Of a DNA stretch of 64,000 nt, positions 19,954 through 31,579 are shown piece by piece (position 1 is the first letter of the stretch; every line of letters begins with the position of its first letter). Under the pieces are notes generated by a model. The model had not been told where the DNA came from, ran no database searches, and saw only the letters and a list, made by a program, of their open reading frames with translations. Made by a program: the position numbers and the translations under genes. Source of the DNA: Chionoecetes opilio (Eukaryota; Arthropoda; Malacostraca; Decapoda; Majidae); assembly GCA_016584305.1 (NCBI GenBank), contig JACEEZ010020227.1, positions 1 through 64,000 of the forward strand, read 5' to 3'.

Positions 19954-20247
19954 TCAAAATGGCCTCCCTCTACGCACTTGTTTATATAGCTACACATTTT
20001 TAAACCACATAGCGTATTGAACCAATGCATTATATATGCATGTATAGATATGTATAAGAACATAAGAGCATAAGAAAATAAGGAAGCTACAAGAGGCTGT
20101 GAGACCTACACGAGGTAGTTCCTGTAATATAGATATATAGATATATAGATATATAGATATATAGATATATAGATAGATAGATAGATTTGCCCTTTGATAT
20201 CAGAATCGCTGGCTACAATACACCCGTCAGGGTGGCTCGGTTGGTAG
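19954..20247 (+). repeat. CR1-like LINE tail, GATA microsatellite and tRNA-like SINE head
   Basis: 20057-20130 (AGAACATAAGAGCATAAG, GGAAGCTACAAGAGGC) matches the 3' tail at 46270-46370. 20128-20188 is a (ATAGAT)n/(GATA)n array. 20230-20246 reads GGTGGCTCGGTTGGTAGA, which resembles the 5' half of a tRNA with a pol III A box and suggests a SINE head cut by the adjacent LINE tail. The SINE reading is tentative. Confidence 0.45.
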
Positions 20248-21351
20248 ATTGATTGATTGATTGATTGATTGTTTTATTAGGCTTAACATAACATACATAA
20301 AGTTAATTATACATTAATTATATACAAGCCGCGGTCCATTGAGCCGAGACTCTTTATGGACCTGATGCCTTAGATTTTTTTTAAATTACAACAGTCGTGG
20401 AAACGTGTGGACTTAAGTGTCGAATATGTAAAAAAAATATATATATATAAATATGGGTTCATTTAAATTGTTATAATAAAAACAAATCAATAGTAATAAT
20501 AATATTAATAATAATAATAACAATAATAATAATAATAATAATAGTAATAAATTATAATAATATAAAAAAATAAAAAAATAATAATGATAGCTATATTTGG
20601 ATAGACGGATAGTCATGATAACAGTTAAAGCAAAATATTGAAAAGAATAAAAATAATGATAACGTAATATTGCAATATATGTAATAATGAGAACAGTGAT
20701 AGTAATAACAATAATGATAACAGTAACAATGTTAGTATGATAGAGGTATTAAATATTTAACTATCTTGCTGGTAATTTTCGAACATCTTGAGCTTAGTTT
20801 TGTATTTGAATGAATTGAGTGTTGGGATGTTTTTCATGTCATCTGGGAGTTGGTTCCACAGTTTTGCTGCTCTAAAAAGATCGTTTTGTTGTACATGTGT
20901 TGTCCTGCATAATGGGAGTCTGAGATCTCTGGGCCTTCGGGTATCACTGTTGTGGGAGAGGTATTTAAAATCATTGTTTACTGGATGCCTATGGAGAGCT
21001 TTATGTACAAACAAATATGTCTGAAGAGATACAATGTCATGAAATTTAAGTAGTTTGTATTTAACAAATAGGGGATTAGTGTGGGCATATCTAACTTCAT
21101 GAAACATGATCCGGATTAACTTTTTCTGAGCTATGAAAATATCATCTATGTATGTTATGTATGCGCCTCCCCAAATTGCTGAACAGTAAATCATATGCGG
21201 ATATGCAATGGATAGATAAATTTGTCTTAAGCAGTCGGAATTTAAAAAAATTCTTACCCTGTATAATACACCAGATATTTTAGAGATTTTAGTTTTCATC
21301 TCATTGAATTGTGGGGTTGCCAGTTTAATTTTCTAAGATAATTCCCAAAAA
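20248..21351 (-). pseudogene. LINE fragment: C-terminal end of reverse transcriptase ORF2 and 3' tail
   Basis: The 180-residue frame at 20757-21299 is the thumb and C-terminus of a jockey/I-type LINE protein (ISGVLYRVR, LSIAYPHMIYCSAIWG, AAKLWNQLPDDM, FKYKTKLKMF). The 3' flank to about 20248 ends in a TCAA/GATT tandem tail, as such LINEs do. The catalytic part is missing and the 5' end stops at the N in 21352. It may be the same kind of LINE as 27.3-32.3 kb, whose ORF2 lacks this part. Confidence 0.7.
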
Positions 21352-21352
21352 N
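21352..21352. other. Single N
   Basis: The only ambiguous base noticed in the window. It lies at the junction between the LINE fragment and the second copy of the 4.8-kb duplication, and the next 250 bases carry many single-base deletions relative to copy 1. This looks like an assembly join. Confidence 0.9.
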
Positions 21353-21621
21353 CCGAGTCAAACCACAAAAATCTCCGCTGTTATTCACAACCTCAAAATT
21401 TTCACTTTCACATCCGCCTTTCACCACAGTCCCAGCAAATAACACCATTCTCTTCCTGTCCTTCAACCACCTCATCATTCACATCCCATTTCAGTCAAAC
21501 CACACGCATCATTTCATTCTCTCTCTCCCCGTTATCTTCTCAGATCTCATTTCTACTAGTAATCATTCTACCGCAAAATGTAAACCATCAAATCACTTCA
21601 TATTTCTGAAAATCTATCCCA

Positions 21622-22255
21622 TCTATATTAATAAAAGCGAAAGTGTGTGTGTATGTCTGTGTGTGTGTGGTATAGGTTCCGCCCCCCGTGGCGGAATCCC
21701 ATCATATACCACATTTTTGGAACCAGGTTGACCAGGGGAAGGTTTTAAGCCCACTTATGAGATGATCCGATCCCTTTTTTCTTCTTTGTTTTTAGCAGCC
21801 TATTAGCGATATTTGTGAAAAAAAGTGGGTTGCGAGAATTGAGGAAGCCTTGATGTAGGGTGATGGGTAATGGGTGAGTGAATGGGTGGGGTGATGGGTA
21901 ATGGGTGTGGGGTGTTGGGTGAGTGAATGGGTGGGGGGTGAGGGTGAGGGAATAGATGGGGGGTGATGGGTAATGGTGAGTGAATGGGTGTGTGGTGATG
22001 GGTAATGGGTGAGTGAATGGGTGGGGGGTGATGGGTAATGGGTGAGTGAATGGGTGGGGGGTGATGTGAATGGGTTGGCGTTAATACATACATTTCTACA
22101 TCCATGATTTCAGGAAAGTTGGAAGGGGCTATCTGGAGAGTCTGTGTTTGGTGGGCCTTCGGCCCACCAAACACAGGTGGTGGGCCAAAGGCCCACCAAT
22201 AGCCCTCCGCAGGAGCTAGCCAAAAAGTCAGCCCGGAGGGCGGCTTTGCGGCTAG
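21622..22255 (+). mobile_element. Non-autonomous Helitron-like element, copy 2
   Basis: Same ends and flanking bases as copy 1 (A before TCTATATTAAT, T after GCGGCTAG). Here both hairpins are perfect: TGGTGGGCC-TT-GGCCCACCA around 22150, and the same stem with an AAA loop around 22181. Confidence 0.65.
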
Positions 22256-24396
22256 TATTATAATATAGACTGATCTGTATTAATTTTCCTGTATAATGTA
22301 TTATATGATAGTGTTCATTTCAATGCTTAATAATTGCTAACACTATTTATAACTTACAGAAATAGTATAGACTTATTTTGACCCCAGTGTATGTTCGACG
22401 AAATATGCAACATTTTGTATAATTTCACAAAACCATTTCGTCGAACAAGTTGGGCGAAATGACCCTCGAAGTTCGACCAAACAGTCCGGCCAAATGGCAA
22501 GTTTGACGAAACGCACCGTGTGATAGCCGCTTTACCGATGAGCGGCCATTTCCATCACCAACAACAAATCCGATTTCTCAGTCGTCTTCAGCGCCGCCAT
22601 TTGTTTGTATCGATACCATAGATTGGAACCTTTGGTAACGCCGAGTTGAGCAGCCTAGTGCCTTCCCAACGCAGCTTACTAATGCAATTATTTATCAAAT
22701 ACCACAAACTTATTCTTCTATATGGTTATATTTTCTTCTGAATAAGATGAAAAAAATTATCAGACAATGCATCAACATGATAGAGGGTTTTAAATGAAAG
22801 AAGTAGAAAAGCTTAGAAGAACTTGGATGGCCGCGGTGCATTCACGTCACCAGCTGTCAAGCAGACGACATATTTTTCACCGCCGTTTGCCTTAATTACT
22901 GATTTCATCTGTCACGCTATTATATTCTTCCATACTCCAGTAATAGTGTAGGTATATATGCGTAAGATATACAAAAGTGGTAATATGTAAAGTTATTATA
23001 AATAAAAGTAATAATTATAAATAAAAATAAAAATTATATACAAATAACAAAATATGAATTATAAATTAAAGTAGAATATTATAAATAATCGTTGTTGTTA
23101 TTTATGTGTGTAAATAGTAATTATTTACTGACTTTGGATGGAATCTTTACATTTTCCGCCACTCAGGCATACCAACTGTATCGAATCTGCCGTCTTTGTA
23201 TCGGTGGGATCCTTACCATGTTGGGGAGCTCCGAGTTCAGAAAACAACGACTGTGAAATCGGATCTCTTTATTAGTAAGGAATGTTACCAGGTTGGTAAG
23301 GCTTTTGGTTAGGGAGCTTACCAAAGGACTGAGAAATCGGCCCTAGATGTGTTTTCGCGAGCATCAGTGCAGCCTGGACTAGTCTAGCCCGTCCTAGACC
23401 GGCCTGGTAAACGTCGCGAAAACGCGCTAATAGTACCAACAGTACCGAATCTGCCGTCTTTGTTTCATTGGGATCCTTACCAGGTTGGGGAGCTCTGAAT
23501 TCAGAAAACGACGACAGATAAATCGGATCTCTTTGTTAGTATGGACTGTTCCCAGGTTGGTAAGGCTTTTGCTTGGGGAGCTTACCAAAGGACAGGTGAT
23601 TCCGTATTTTCTTCGCTCCATTTGTTTCCATCATGCTGCCTCCTTTTGCCATGTTGCTACGCCAGTGAAAAGGATGTAATTTTAGGATTGTAATTAAAAA
23701 TTTTAACTAAAGCCAATGTTCACATCATTTGCAGGAAGACTTTCAAACATTTTCACGGCGGGAGAAGAGGATAAAATTTGCCTAATGGTAAACATATATG
23801 ACATGTCATAAGTACAAAGTATCGCAAAACCATCTTACTAATTATAGTAAGATGGTCCACCAATTGTCCGTCCGTCCATTTGTCTGTCTGTCCGTTCAGC
23901 TAAGACTCCGCAATTTATGACCCAATTACAAAAAAAAATCTGAAATAGTTAAAGTCATCCCATAAATGGTTGTAAGCTGTATCTGGTTAGCTTTATCCAA
24001 TTTCTTCATTAGTATTTGTTTTTGTTTTGCTGAAGTGCCTTTCTTGCACAGACGCTCCACTCCGGAGTCACTTAGGGCCGATTTCTCAATCGTTGCCTTT
24101 CGTTGGGATCCTTACCAATGAGCGGCCATTTCCATCACCAACAACAAATCCGATTTCTCAGTCGTCTTTTGCGCCGCTGTTGGTTTGTATCAATACCATA
24201 GATTGGAACCTTTGGTAACGCCGATTTGGGGAGCCTAGTGCCTCCCCAACAATGCTTACGAATGCAATTATTTATCAAATATCACTAATTCCTACTTCCA
24301 TATGATTATATTTTCTTCTGAAAAAGATGTAAAAAATTATCAGATAATGCATCAATACGTTAGAGGGTTATAATGAAAGAATTAGGAAAGTTTTAA

Positions 24397-25060
24397 AGTA
24401 ATCATCCAGACCATTTTTTCATCATTCCTGATTTAATGCAGTCAAAATCTAGCCATTATCGAGTATATCAACAATATGTTATCACTTTTTGCATCCAGTC
24501 AGCCGTTTTTAAATAATCCGCAATCGAAATCTGAAAATTCCCCGAGCTTCCAAAACGCTCCTCACGACTTGCAGACGATGCGCCACGGCTCGGTGACGTC
24601 ATTTGAGGAGGCCTCCCAGCCCGGCGGTAATGCAAATACACGTAAACTCAGAAATAAATATAGTACTTGAAGAATTGTGGGTGTTTCTTATATATATTTT
24701 TTTGCGATATGGCATATACTTGCATCCTTAATGGGTGCAGCAAGAAAGCTGTGCCTTTCCAGAGAGCTTATCACTCGTTCCCGACCTATACGGCCACGAT
24801 ATATGTGTGGAGACGTGTGTAGTGTGTACACCGGGAGAGAGGCAGGCAGCAGGCTGTGTAAAGCAGTTTGTCCCCCTCACGTGGCGTCATCGACAAGTTT
24901 CGCGCCACGGCTGTAACAGGGATGTTGTTTTTCCCGCGCTTTTTACAAAAGTCATGTTTATAGGGAAATAAGGCGTGGAAATTAACAATTTTTTATTGGA
25001 TTAGGTATTTTGAATAAACTTCTACATAATTATGCAAAAAAAAGGGTCTGGACGATTACT
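24397..25060 (+). mobile_element. Kolobok-like MITE with THAP remnant, copy 2
   Basis: TTAA at 24393-24396 and 25061-25064. Ends AGTAATCATCCAGACC and GGTCTGGACGATTACT are a better match to each other than in copy 1. It contains the same THAP start (ATGGCATATACTTGCATCC) followed directly by the element's 3' part. Confidence 0.7.
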
Positions 25061-26208
25061 TTAAAATAACTTGGATGGCTGCGGTGAATTCACGACACCA
25101 GCCGCCAAGTAGACGACCCGGGAACCTCACTGTCGTCTGCTTTATTTCAACTGTCACGCTACATTTTTCCAAATTACAGGAATATTGTAGGTACGTATGC
25201 GTAAGATATAAAAAAGTTGTTAAAGTAATTTCTGGCAAGTATATTATGGCAAGTATAAACTGTCAAGTTATTTTGCATATAACAAACTCATGATAACGTG
25301 TAGGAAAATAATTTGGATGCCAACTACTAATGGATTTACCAATTTACATTTACCAATATTTTATTGGTTTTGAGCAATTAGTACGTCAGCGTGTGTAGCA
25401 AAAAATGGGTTTAACTGTATTTTTGGGTATACTCTTTGAAACTTTCAGGAAATGTCCTTTCAGGAAATGTCCTTTTAGTGTCACTGAGTATGAAACCACT
25501 TGTTACCAAATTTTCTTGAGCCCCATATGAGCGGCCATTTTTGTCATAGGTGTTTTGACACCTATTTCAGCCGAATTCATTCTTTGGTACTAAATAGATT
25601 GGTGAAATTGTCATATAGGCTTGTAAAATGTTTACTCCACGAACGGGGGCAAGGTCTAGAGTGCATATTGGCTTGTAAAATGTTTACTCCACGAATGGGG
25701 GCAAGGTCTAGAGTGCCTATTGGCTTGTAAAATGTTTACTCTGCGAATGGGGGAAAGGTCTAGAGTGCACATTGGCTTGTAAATGTCACTTTGTTGTTCT
25801 TGTTTTTAAGTAATCTTAAGTAATATTAAGTAATCTTATGTAATCTTATGTAATCTTGTGTAATCTTAAGTAATCTTAATCTTAAGTAATATTTTGTAAT
25901 CTTAAGTAATATTTTGTAATCTTAAGAAATATTTTGTAATCTTAAGTAATATTTTGTAATCTTAAGTAATATTTTGTAATCTCAAATAATCTTTGATATT
26001 TCATGAACATTGTGGGTGGGTAAATAGACGTCCGTATATAGGTCTGGTTGTAACAGAAGTATTTTAAGGTGAGGGTATTTAAAAAGTTGACTTTAGCCTG
26101 TGCGAGCTTGGACACTTTCCACATCTTTAGTGTGGACGTCTATTTCCTAGTAATTACTTACCTCCATTGCATCTGAAACTTGGGTTAATGAAAAATTTTG
26201 TTTAGGCC

Positions 26209-26709
26209 ATGGATCAAAATGGTGCTGGCTTTCAGTATTTGTTAGCAAAGTTTGAACGCACTGTATCTGAAGCCAAAGTAAAGGAAGGTGTTTTCAATGG
26301 CCCTCAAATTCGTCAACTACTCAATGATGATGACTTTGTAAAGAGCCTAACTGCCCTGGAAAAAGCTGCTTGGAAAAGCTTTTTGGCTGTTATAAAGAAC
26401 TACCTAGGTAATGTTCGAGCATCGAATTATGAGGAACTTGTAAATGACATGTTGAAGAGTTACCATGCGCTTGGGGCTCGGATGTCACTCAAAATCCACT
26501 TTTTCCATTCACATCTTGATTTCTTCCCAACGAATCTTGGCGCGGTCAGTGATGAGCAGGGGGAACGTTTCCACCAGGACATTGCCACCATGGAAACCCG
26601 ATACCAAGGACGATTCAGTCCCAACAGGATAGGGGACTATTGCTGGACGCTACAACGTGAAAGTAGCTGCTCCTACAAACGAAAGAGCAAACTACAGAAA
26701 CACTTCTGA
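26209..26709 (+). CDS. Exon of a transposon-related protein of unknown function
   Basis: A 166-residue frame with landmarks GVFNGPQIRQLL, AWKSFLAVIKNYLGN, LGARMSLKIHFFHSHLDFFP, NLGAVSDEQGERFHQDI, METRYQGRF and DYCWTL. I recognise the block as a common uncharacterised protein of arthropod genomes, often found in many copies and so probably element-borne. The start lies just after TTTTGTTTAG, a good splice acceptor, and GGAGCAGG|GTGAGT follows the stop. It is the C-terminal exon of something larger; the upstream exons are not visible because the DNA before 26155 is the 4.8-kb duplication. Confidence 0.6.
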   Translation: MDQNGAGFQYLLAKFERTVSEAKVKEGVFNGPQIRQLLNDDDFVKSLTALEKAAWKSFLAVIKNYLGNVRASNYEELVNDMLKSYHALGARMSLKIHFFHSHLDFFPTNLGAVSDEQGERFHQDIATMETRYQGRFSPNRIGDYCWTLQRESSCSYKRKSKLQKHF

Positions 26710-26879
26710 TGTACTATGGAGCAGGGTGAGTACTTTTGTGTGTTAGGTATAGTTTTGATCATATGTATATTTAATACCAATTTGAGATCTTGACTGTTCT
26801 TCTGAAGAACAGTCTAGATCTGACTGTTCTTCGAACTAGCGCATCTTTCTCTCAAAAAAAATCTCGAAGTTGTGTTCCA

Positions 26880-26898
26880 AATATATATATATATATAC

Positions 26899-26975
<77 letters not shown>
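26880..26975. repeat. (TA)n microsatellite
   Basis: An almost pure AT dinucleotide array with a few ATAC interruptions. Open frames of alternating Tyr/Ile across it on both strands are artefacts. Confidence 0.9.
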
Positions 26976-26979
<4 letters not shown>

Positions 26980-27313
26980 TTTCGGATATTTCCAAGATGT
27001 GGCACATTTTCGGATATATTTGGAACATATTTTAAGTATATTTTTCGCCAGATATGTACATTAGGTCCTAATAAAGCCGCAGGCACCACCAGAATTTAAT
27101 TACGAGTAATATATATTAGCGTAGGGGGATTGTTTCGATTAATTATATAATTATATATACGTATATAATTATAATAGCTATTAAAATTTTAAATGCCGAT
27201 ATTTCAAAAACTATACGTGCTAGAGAAAAAACAATGCCATTTTTGAGATCAGCAGCAAAAATGCTTTCCAACCCACACACAATGAACTCAGAACCATTTT
27301 TGGTGTCGACCAG

Positions 27314-28956
27314 TGTAATTGGTGTGTAAGAATGCATCGCCTTTTTTATATATGGGTATTACTTTTGCAATCTTTAGCTGCATGGGAAAGGAACCTTCTT
27401 TAAAAGACTTGTTTATAATATGTGCAAGAAATGGAGAGACCTCTTCACAACATTCTTTTAAAATTTTAGCATTAATGTCGTCGTGACCTGGTGACGATAT
27501 CTTGAGTCCGTGAATTATGGATTCGACTTCTGTGGCTGTCGTTGGATTAAGATAGAGAGATATATCAACAGGTTCTGGAAGGAAATTACTGAATGGAACG
27601 AGAGTTGGTATGTCTTGAGCTAAGGTGTTTGCCATGTTACAAAAGTATTTGTTGAATTCCTCCGCTATGTCCTCACTATTTGTCAAAGTACAGTCTTGAA
27701 ACGTGATGGAAGGCGGTGGTTCTGAGCTTTTATTTCTTCCCGTGAGTTTTTATGATATCCCAGGTTTTCTTGGTATTCCCTGCGTTTTCTTTGAGTTTGT
27801 CTTTGAAGTGATTTTCTTTAGCTGATCTTATTATTGCTGAAAGCTGATTTCTATACCTCTTGAAAGTAGTTTCATAAGTAAGGGGCCATTTGGCATAGAG
27901 TTTTTGCAACCTATTGCGTTGTTTGATTGACGTTTTAATACCTGAAGTTATGTATGGTTTGCCATAGTGTTTTTCTTTTATTGTGATTTGCTTGACAGGA
28001 AACTTAGTGTTATATATATTTGTAAAAAAAAATATGTAAGTTTCAAATGCATCATTTACGCTTTTGCCATCTATTTCCGTAAGCCAACTATATTGTGATA
28101 GTTCTGTTTTGAATGAGTTGACAGATTCATTAGTAAACATTCTTTTTGTTATCAAAATGTGTGAGCAATTATCATTTTGTTGAGGAATGGAAAAAGAACT
28201 GAAGACTGGGAAGTGGTCGCTTATTGAAGTGTACATGATGCCACTAGACTGATAATTTTGCATGTTATTGGTCCAAATGTGATCAATTAACGTCGCTGAG
28301 GTATTTGTTACTCTTGTAGGTTTAGTAATTACAGGAAAGAATGAATAAGTATAGAATAATTGTAATAATTCATTTACGCTTTTTTTTATATGCTTAAGTA
28401 TGTTCAGGTCTCCCATTAAGTAAGTAAGAAGGTTGTGATTTGGAACTGTAGATTCTAAAAGTTGTTCAAGGGTTGACATGAAATCCTGGATGCTTGCATT
28501 GGGTGGTCTATAGAGATCCCAACCAAAAACTTTACATCATTTTCAGTGCACTGTACGAATAAGGTTTCTGTGTGTGGGAGTTGTAAAGAGATATCTAGAT
28601 GAATTACCCCTTTGAATGTTTTCTTAATATAAAAGGCCACGCCACCGCCTTTAGTAGATTTGTTATTGAAATATGTATTATATCCATTTAAATAGTATAG
28701 TGAAGAGATCTCGTCATTTAAGCGTGTTTCACAAAAACCAAGGATATATATTGTATTATCAATTGCATTAAGACATTGTTCACTGAAGGTATCTAAATGG
28801 AGTGGTAAACTACTAATGTTATATGATAACAAATCCATATTGGAAGGTATAAGATTGTCATTTAACTCAAAATCATCACAAAAATAATAGTTACATACTC
28901 TTTCAAGCCATGGGAAGCAAGATAGTTATCTAATGCAGTCCCATCATCGTTGAATG
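27314..28956 (-). pseudogene. LINE ORF2: APE-like endonuclease, linker and start of RT
   Basis: Endonuclease landmarks: LLSYNISSLPLHLDTF, ILGFCETRLND (catalytic Glu), KSTKGGGVAFYIKK, then after a frameshift near 28505 YLMGDLNI, TLIDHIWTN and SISDHFPV (the GDxN and SDH metal and catalytic residues). The linker (KEHYGKPYITSGIKTSIKQR) leads to SEDIAEEFNKYFCNMA and SSPGHDDINAKIL. The RT begins with IAKVIPIYKKGD and stops at NYT. The enzyme nicks target DNA and primes reverse transcription in intact relatives. Confidence 0.8.
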
Positions 28957-29206
28957 TAATAGCGCGTTTTCGCGACGTTCACCACCCTGGTCCTGTCTAG
29001 TCCAGACCGGTGCAGACTGGACTGATGCTCGCGAAAATGCATCGAGACTGGCCCCGTCCCATTCGTCGTTCCTATTGGCTGGGGGATCGAGTGGGCGGTC
29101 CTCCGGGCAGAAATCCAAACATTTTTAAAAAGCGCGCGTTTTTACTCAATGGGAAGTCAAGTAGCAGGGATGACTGTGAAAAAATGAATGATGAAATTTC
29201 ATTTCA

Positions 29207-29455
29207 TTTACCGTTAATAACACTATCTATAGTCGCCACTGCACTAATGTCGCAGGGGGGCATATATTACGAGTTTTAGCATCACTACAGATCACATCAC
29301 GTGCACAGTACGTAGTTTACATTATCTACATAACACTATAGCTACGGTACATGTCTTCAGTGACACATACAAGTCAGTAGTGATGCCAAAAGTCGTAATA
29401 TATGGCACCTGGTGACATTAGTGCAGTGGCCACTATAGTGTTGTTGACGGTACAT
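29207..29455. repeat. Palindromic MITE
   Basis: Arm 29207-29290 (TTACCGTTAATAACACTAT..., GTGATGCTAAAACTCG complement) pairs with 29372-29455 with about 85-90% identity by eye. The loop of about 80 bases contains GTACAGTACGTAG-like short repeats. Non-coding. Confidence 0.7.
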
Positions 29456-29739
29456 TAATTTCCCAAGATGTTGTTTCAGCAAATTGCGAATATTGTAATT
29501 TTTCGTGAAATGACTTTAGTCTTATTGTCGGCCATCATGGTGTTTCATGTCTTATCAGCAGCACGAGAAGCTCCTGTTCGTCTTCCCCGCTGACTGTAGT
29601 GCGCATGCGCCAGCTCTCCCAACACTAGTCCAACCTGGTCATGCTCGCTGGCCTGGCCCAGTCTCGTCCGTTCCAGCCCGGTCCAATCTGCCTCGCGAAA
29701 ACAGTGGCCGCCCGGGACTAGCCCAGGGCGGGAAGCCAG

Positions 29740-30730
29740 CAACAAAGGTCGTCTCGCCAGCAACGACCATCTCTCCGGCTACCTAGATGCTTCTTTTCCT
29801 TACGACGGAAGCTACAAAGCCTCCCTCGGTCGGTCGTAAACGCGTCGGAAGGCGCTGACTGGCTAAGACGAGTAATGACGTCATCAAGCTCATCATCAGT
29901 CACCAGCCAATGACACAGTTTTTAAAACTTCTCGACCAATCACAAGCCAGCGAGACATATTTCCGGGCAAGAATGGCATGCCAGACTGCCTCTTCCCGCC
30001 TTCTGTCCCCGTCATCTCAAACAAATTCTCGTTTTATTCGGAATGCTTGCGTTTTAAGGAGTTTTAATGTATCAGATAGTAAGATGTATAAGTAAGGAGC
30101 CTGTGTTGATAGTGTTTTGGTGGTAGAAGGTGTGTGTGTGGGGTTGAAATAGTGAATATTTGTGATATGGGGAGGCCCCGCGGCAAGGCCTCTCCGTCAC
30201 TCACTGCCCCGCCATCAGACACCTCATCATAACATCTTTAAATCACCCTTATTTAAGGTGACACACGGTGCTACATTGATTTAGATAATGGCAAGTATAT
30301 ATAACATCTCACCATAATCACTAAGTTGTATAATAACGAGTAATAAGACGTTTAATCCTGCCCAAACCTACAGTGGCGGAGGAGCTGGCGGCTCCAGCCG
30401 CCACTCTCAAAAGTTTTGAGTAAAAACCCGCAGTTATCCGCCTCACCTGTGCCTTCCTGAAGAAGACAGTCAGCTCCCACGCCTGTGATAGCACCATAGG
30501 ATATCACCAGGGATCATAGGATTCCTCAAGGGGTTCTCGCTCCCCTACTAAATATTACCAAAGACATCTACCTCCCTTGGTGAAGTTGGTGTTGATATCC
30601 ACCTCACGGGCTTCATGCTGCTGCTACTGCTGCCGAAGGCCGCGCTGCCAGACGTGGATGAGACCCTTGCTTGTATTTCATGTATTTACTCATATATATG
30701 AATAATATCCATCCAAATGCAATCATATGT
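29740..30730 (+). other. GC-rich, unique-looking insert cargo
   Basis: This part of the 2-kb element does not match any other segment of the window. It contains a cluster of CCAAT-like motifs (GACCAATCACAAGCC, CAGCCAATGACAC), a CRE-like TGACGTCA at 29876, and ATAAGTAAGG near 30090, which could be a splice donor. It looks more like a promoter and first exon than transposon DNA. Capture of host sequence is possible but unproven. Confidence 0.35.
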
Positions 30731-30981
30731 CTACATTCACCTATAAAAAAGATATTTCATAGCATACCAAGCAATAATGAGCATGCCTGGAGACTTCCGA
30801 CCTCTGCTAATACCGGTCTTGAGCAGTCGTTGGCCAGTGTGCACGTTTAGGACCAAACCTACGACTTTTCCGCACTGTGGGTTCCGTCGTAGGACTTCCG
30901 ACCAAAAAATGGTCTTAAAGTGTTTTGTGGCTTCCCTCCCAGTCCAGACCGGGCCAGAGCGGCCGCGAAAACGCGCTATAA

Positions 30982-31108
30982 ATGGGTGAAATGTAAGATT
31001 TTGTATAACACTTAATGGAAATCTATGCTCTTTTTCTACATTTAAGGTATTGATTAATTCTGTATCATTTAATTCACGAAATGGTAGATGTATTTGGTCT
31101 ATTGACAT
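30982..31108 (-). pseudogene. LINE ORF2 N-terminus, 5' of the inserted element
   Basis: It starts MSIDQIHLPFRELNDTELIN and runs to NLTFHPF, where the 28960-30978 element interrupts. On the far side the protein resumes with FNDDGTALDNYLASHGLKEY. The residues downstream in the same open frame (ARFRGRSG...) belong to the inserted element. Confidence 0.65.
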
Positions 31109-31165
31109 TGTTGAGGCAATTTAACTACTTACATATGTCTGACGTTTAAGTGTCTTACCGGACCA

Positions 31166-31579
31166 TTACTTTTTCGCTTTGGGTGCTCCACTTCTAGTGT
31201 TTCTTTGCGTTGGCTTTTGCGTAACGGCGGATAGCAGACTCGGGCCTGCTGCAGGAACATAACCTTCTGGCCCTTCATCACCGGCCGGCAGCACAGCAGA
31301 AGCACCAGCAATTGCGTCCCCACCAGCAGCACCCGTAGCACTCAGTCGAAGCAGGTAACGCTCCAGTTCCGAGAACAGCAGCCTCAACAGCAGGTCAGTA
31401 GCAACGCTCATCGCGGCGGTAGCAGCCCGATTAGCACCAGTATCACCGACGACGTTCAGACCAGCACTGGAACCGATAACCCCACCTGCGGCAGTGTCCC
31501 GGCCCCTCACAGCATTGCCCGGCGTATCTTGCTTGTCTTTGATGTCTAATGGTGTATCTGAAGTACGCAAGTTTACCAT
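31166..31579 (-). CDS. Downstream frame of LINE ORF1 (possible frameshifted C-terminus)
   Basis: A 137-residue Gly/Ala-rich frame ending TRSGAPKAKK. It has no domain that I recognise. It may be the original C-terminal tail of ORF1 separated by a frameshift, or an overlapping reinitiation ORF. The basic end fits a nucleic-acid-binding tail. Confidence 0.4.
   Translation of the reverse strand: MVNLRTSDTPLDIKDKQDTPGNAVRGRDTAAGGVIGSSAGLNVVGDTGANRAATAAMSVATDLLLRLLFSELERYLLRLSATGAAGGDAIAGASAVLPAGDEGPEGYVPAAGPSLLSAVTQKPTQRNTRSGAPKAKK

Larger units (their letters stand above)
21353..26155 (+). repeat. 4.8-kb segmental duplication, copy 2
   Basis: Direct repeat of 15150-19953. Beyond about 21600 the copies differ by scattered one-base indels and rare substitutions, with satellites differing by whole units. 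From 21353 to 21600 copy 2 lacks many single bases. Contents match copy 1: Helitron 21622-22255, mini-element about 23346-23430, Kolobok MITE 24397-25060, satellites 25617-26000. Downstream flanks differ: copy 2 runs into the exon at 26209. Confidence 0.85.
28960..30978. mobile_element. 2.0-kb TIR element inserted in the LINE
   Basis: Perfect 15-base ends, TAGCGCGTTTTCGCG and its complement, flanked by TAA at 28957-28959 and 30979-30981. It interrupts LINE ORF2 exactly, so both ends are well defined. Inside are a palindromic MITE (29207-29455) and a GC-rich segment with promoter-like and 5'-UTR-like character (29740-30730). No transposase is seen. The TAA duplication would suit a PIF/Harbinger-type movement, but TIRs alone do not prove it. 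Confidence 0.8.
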
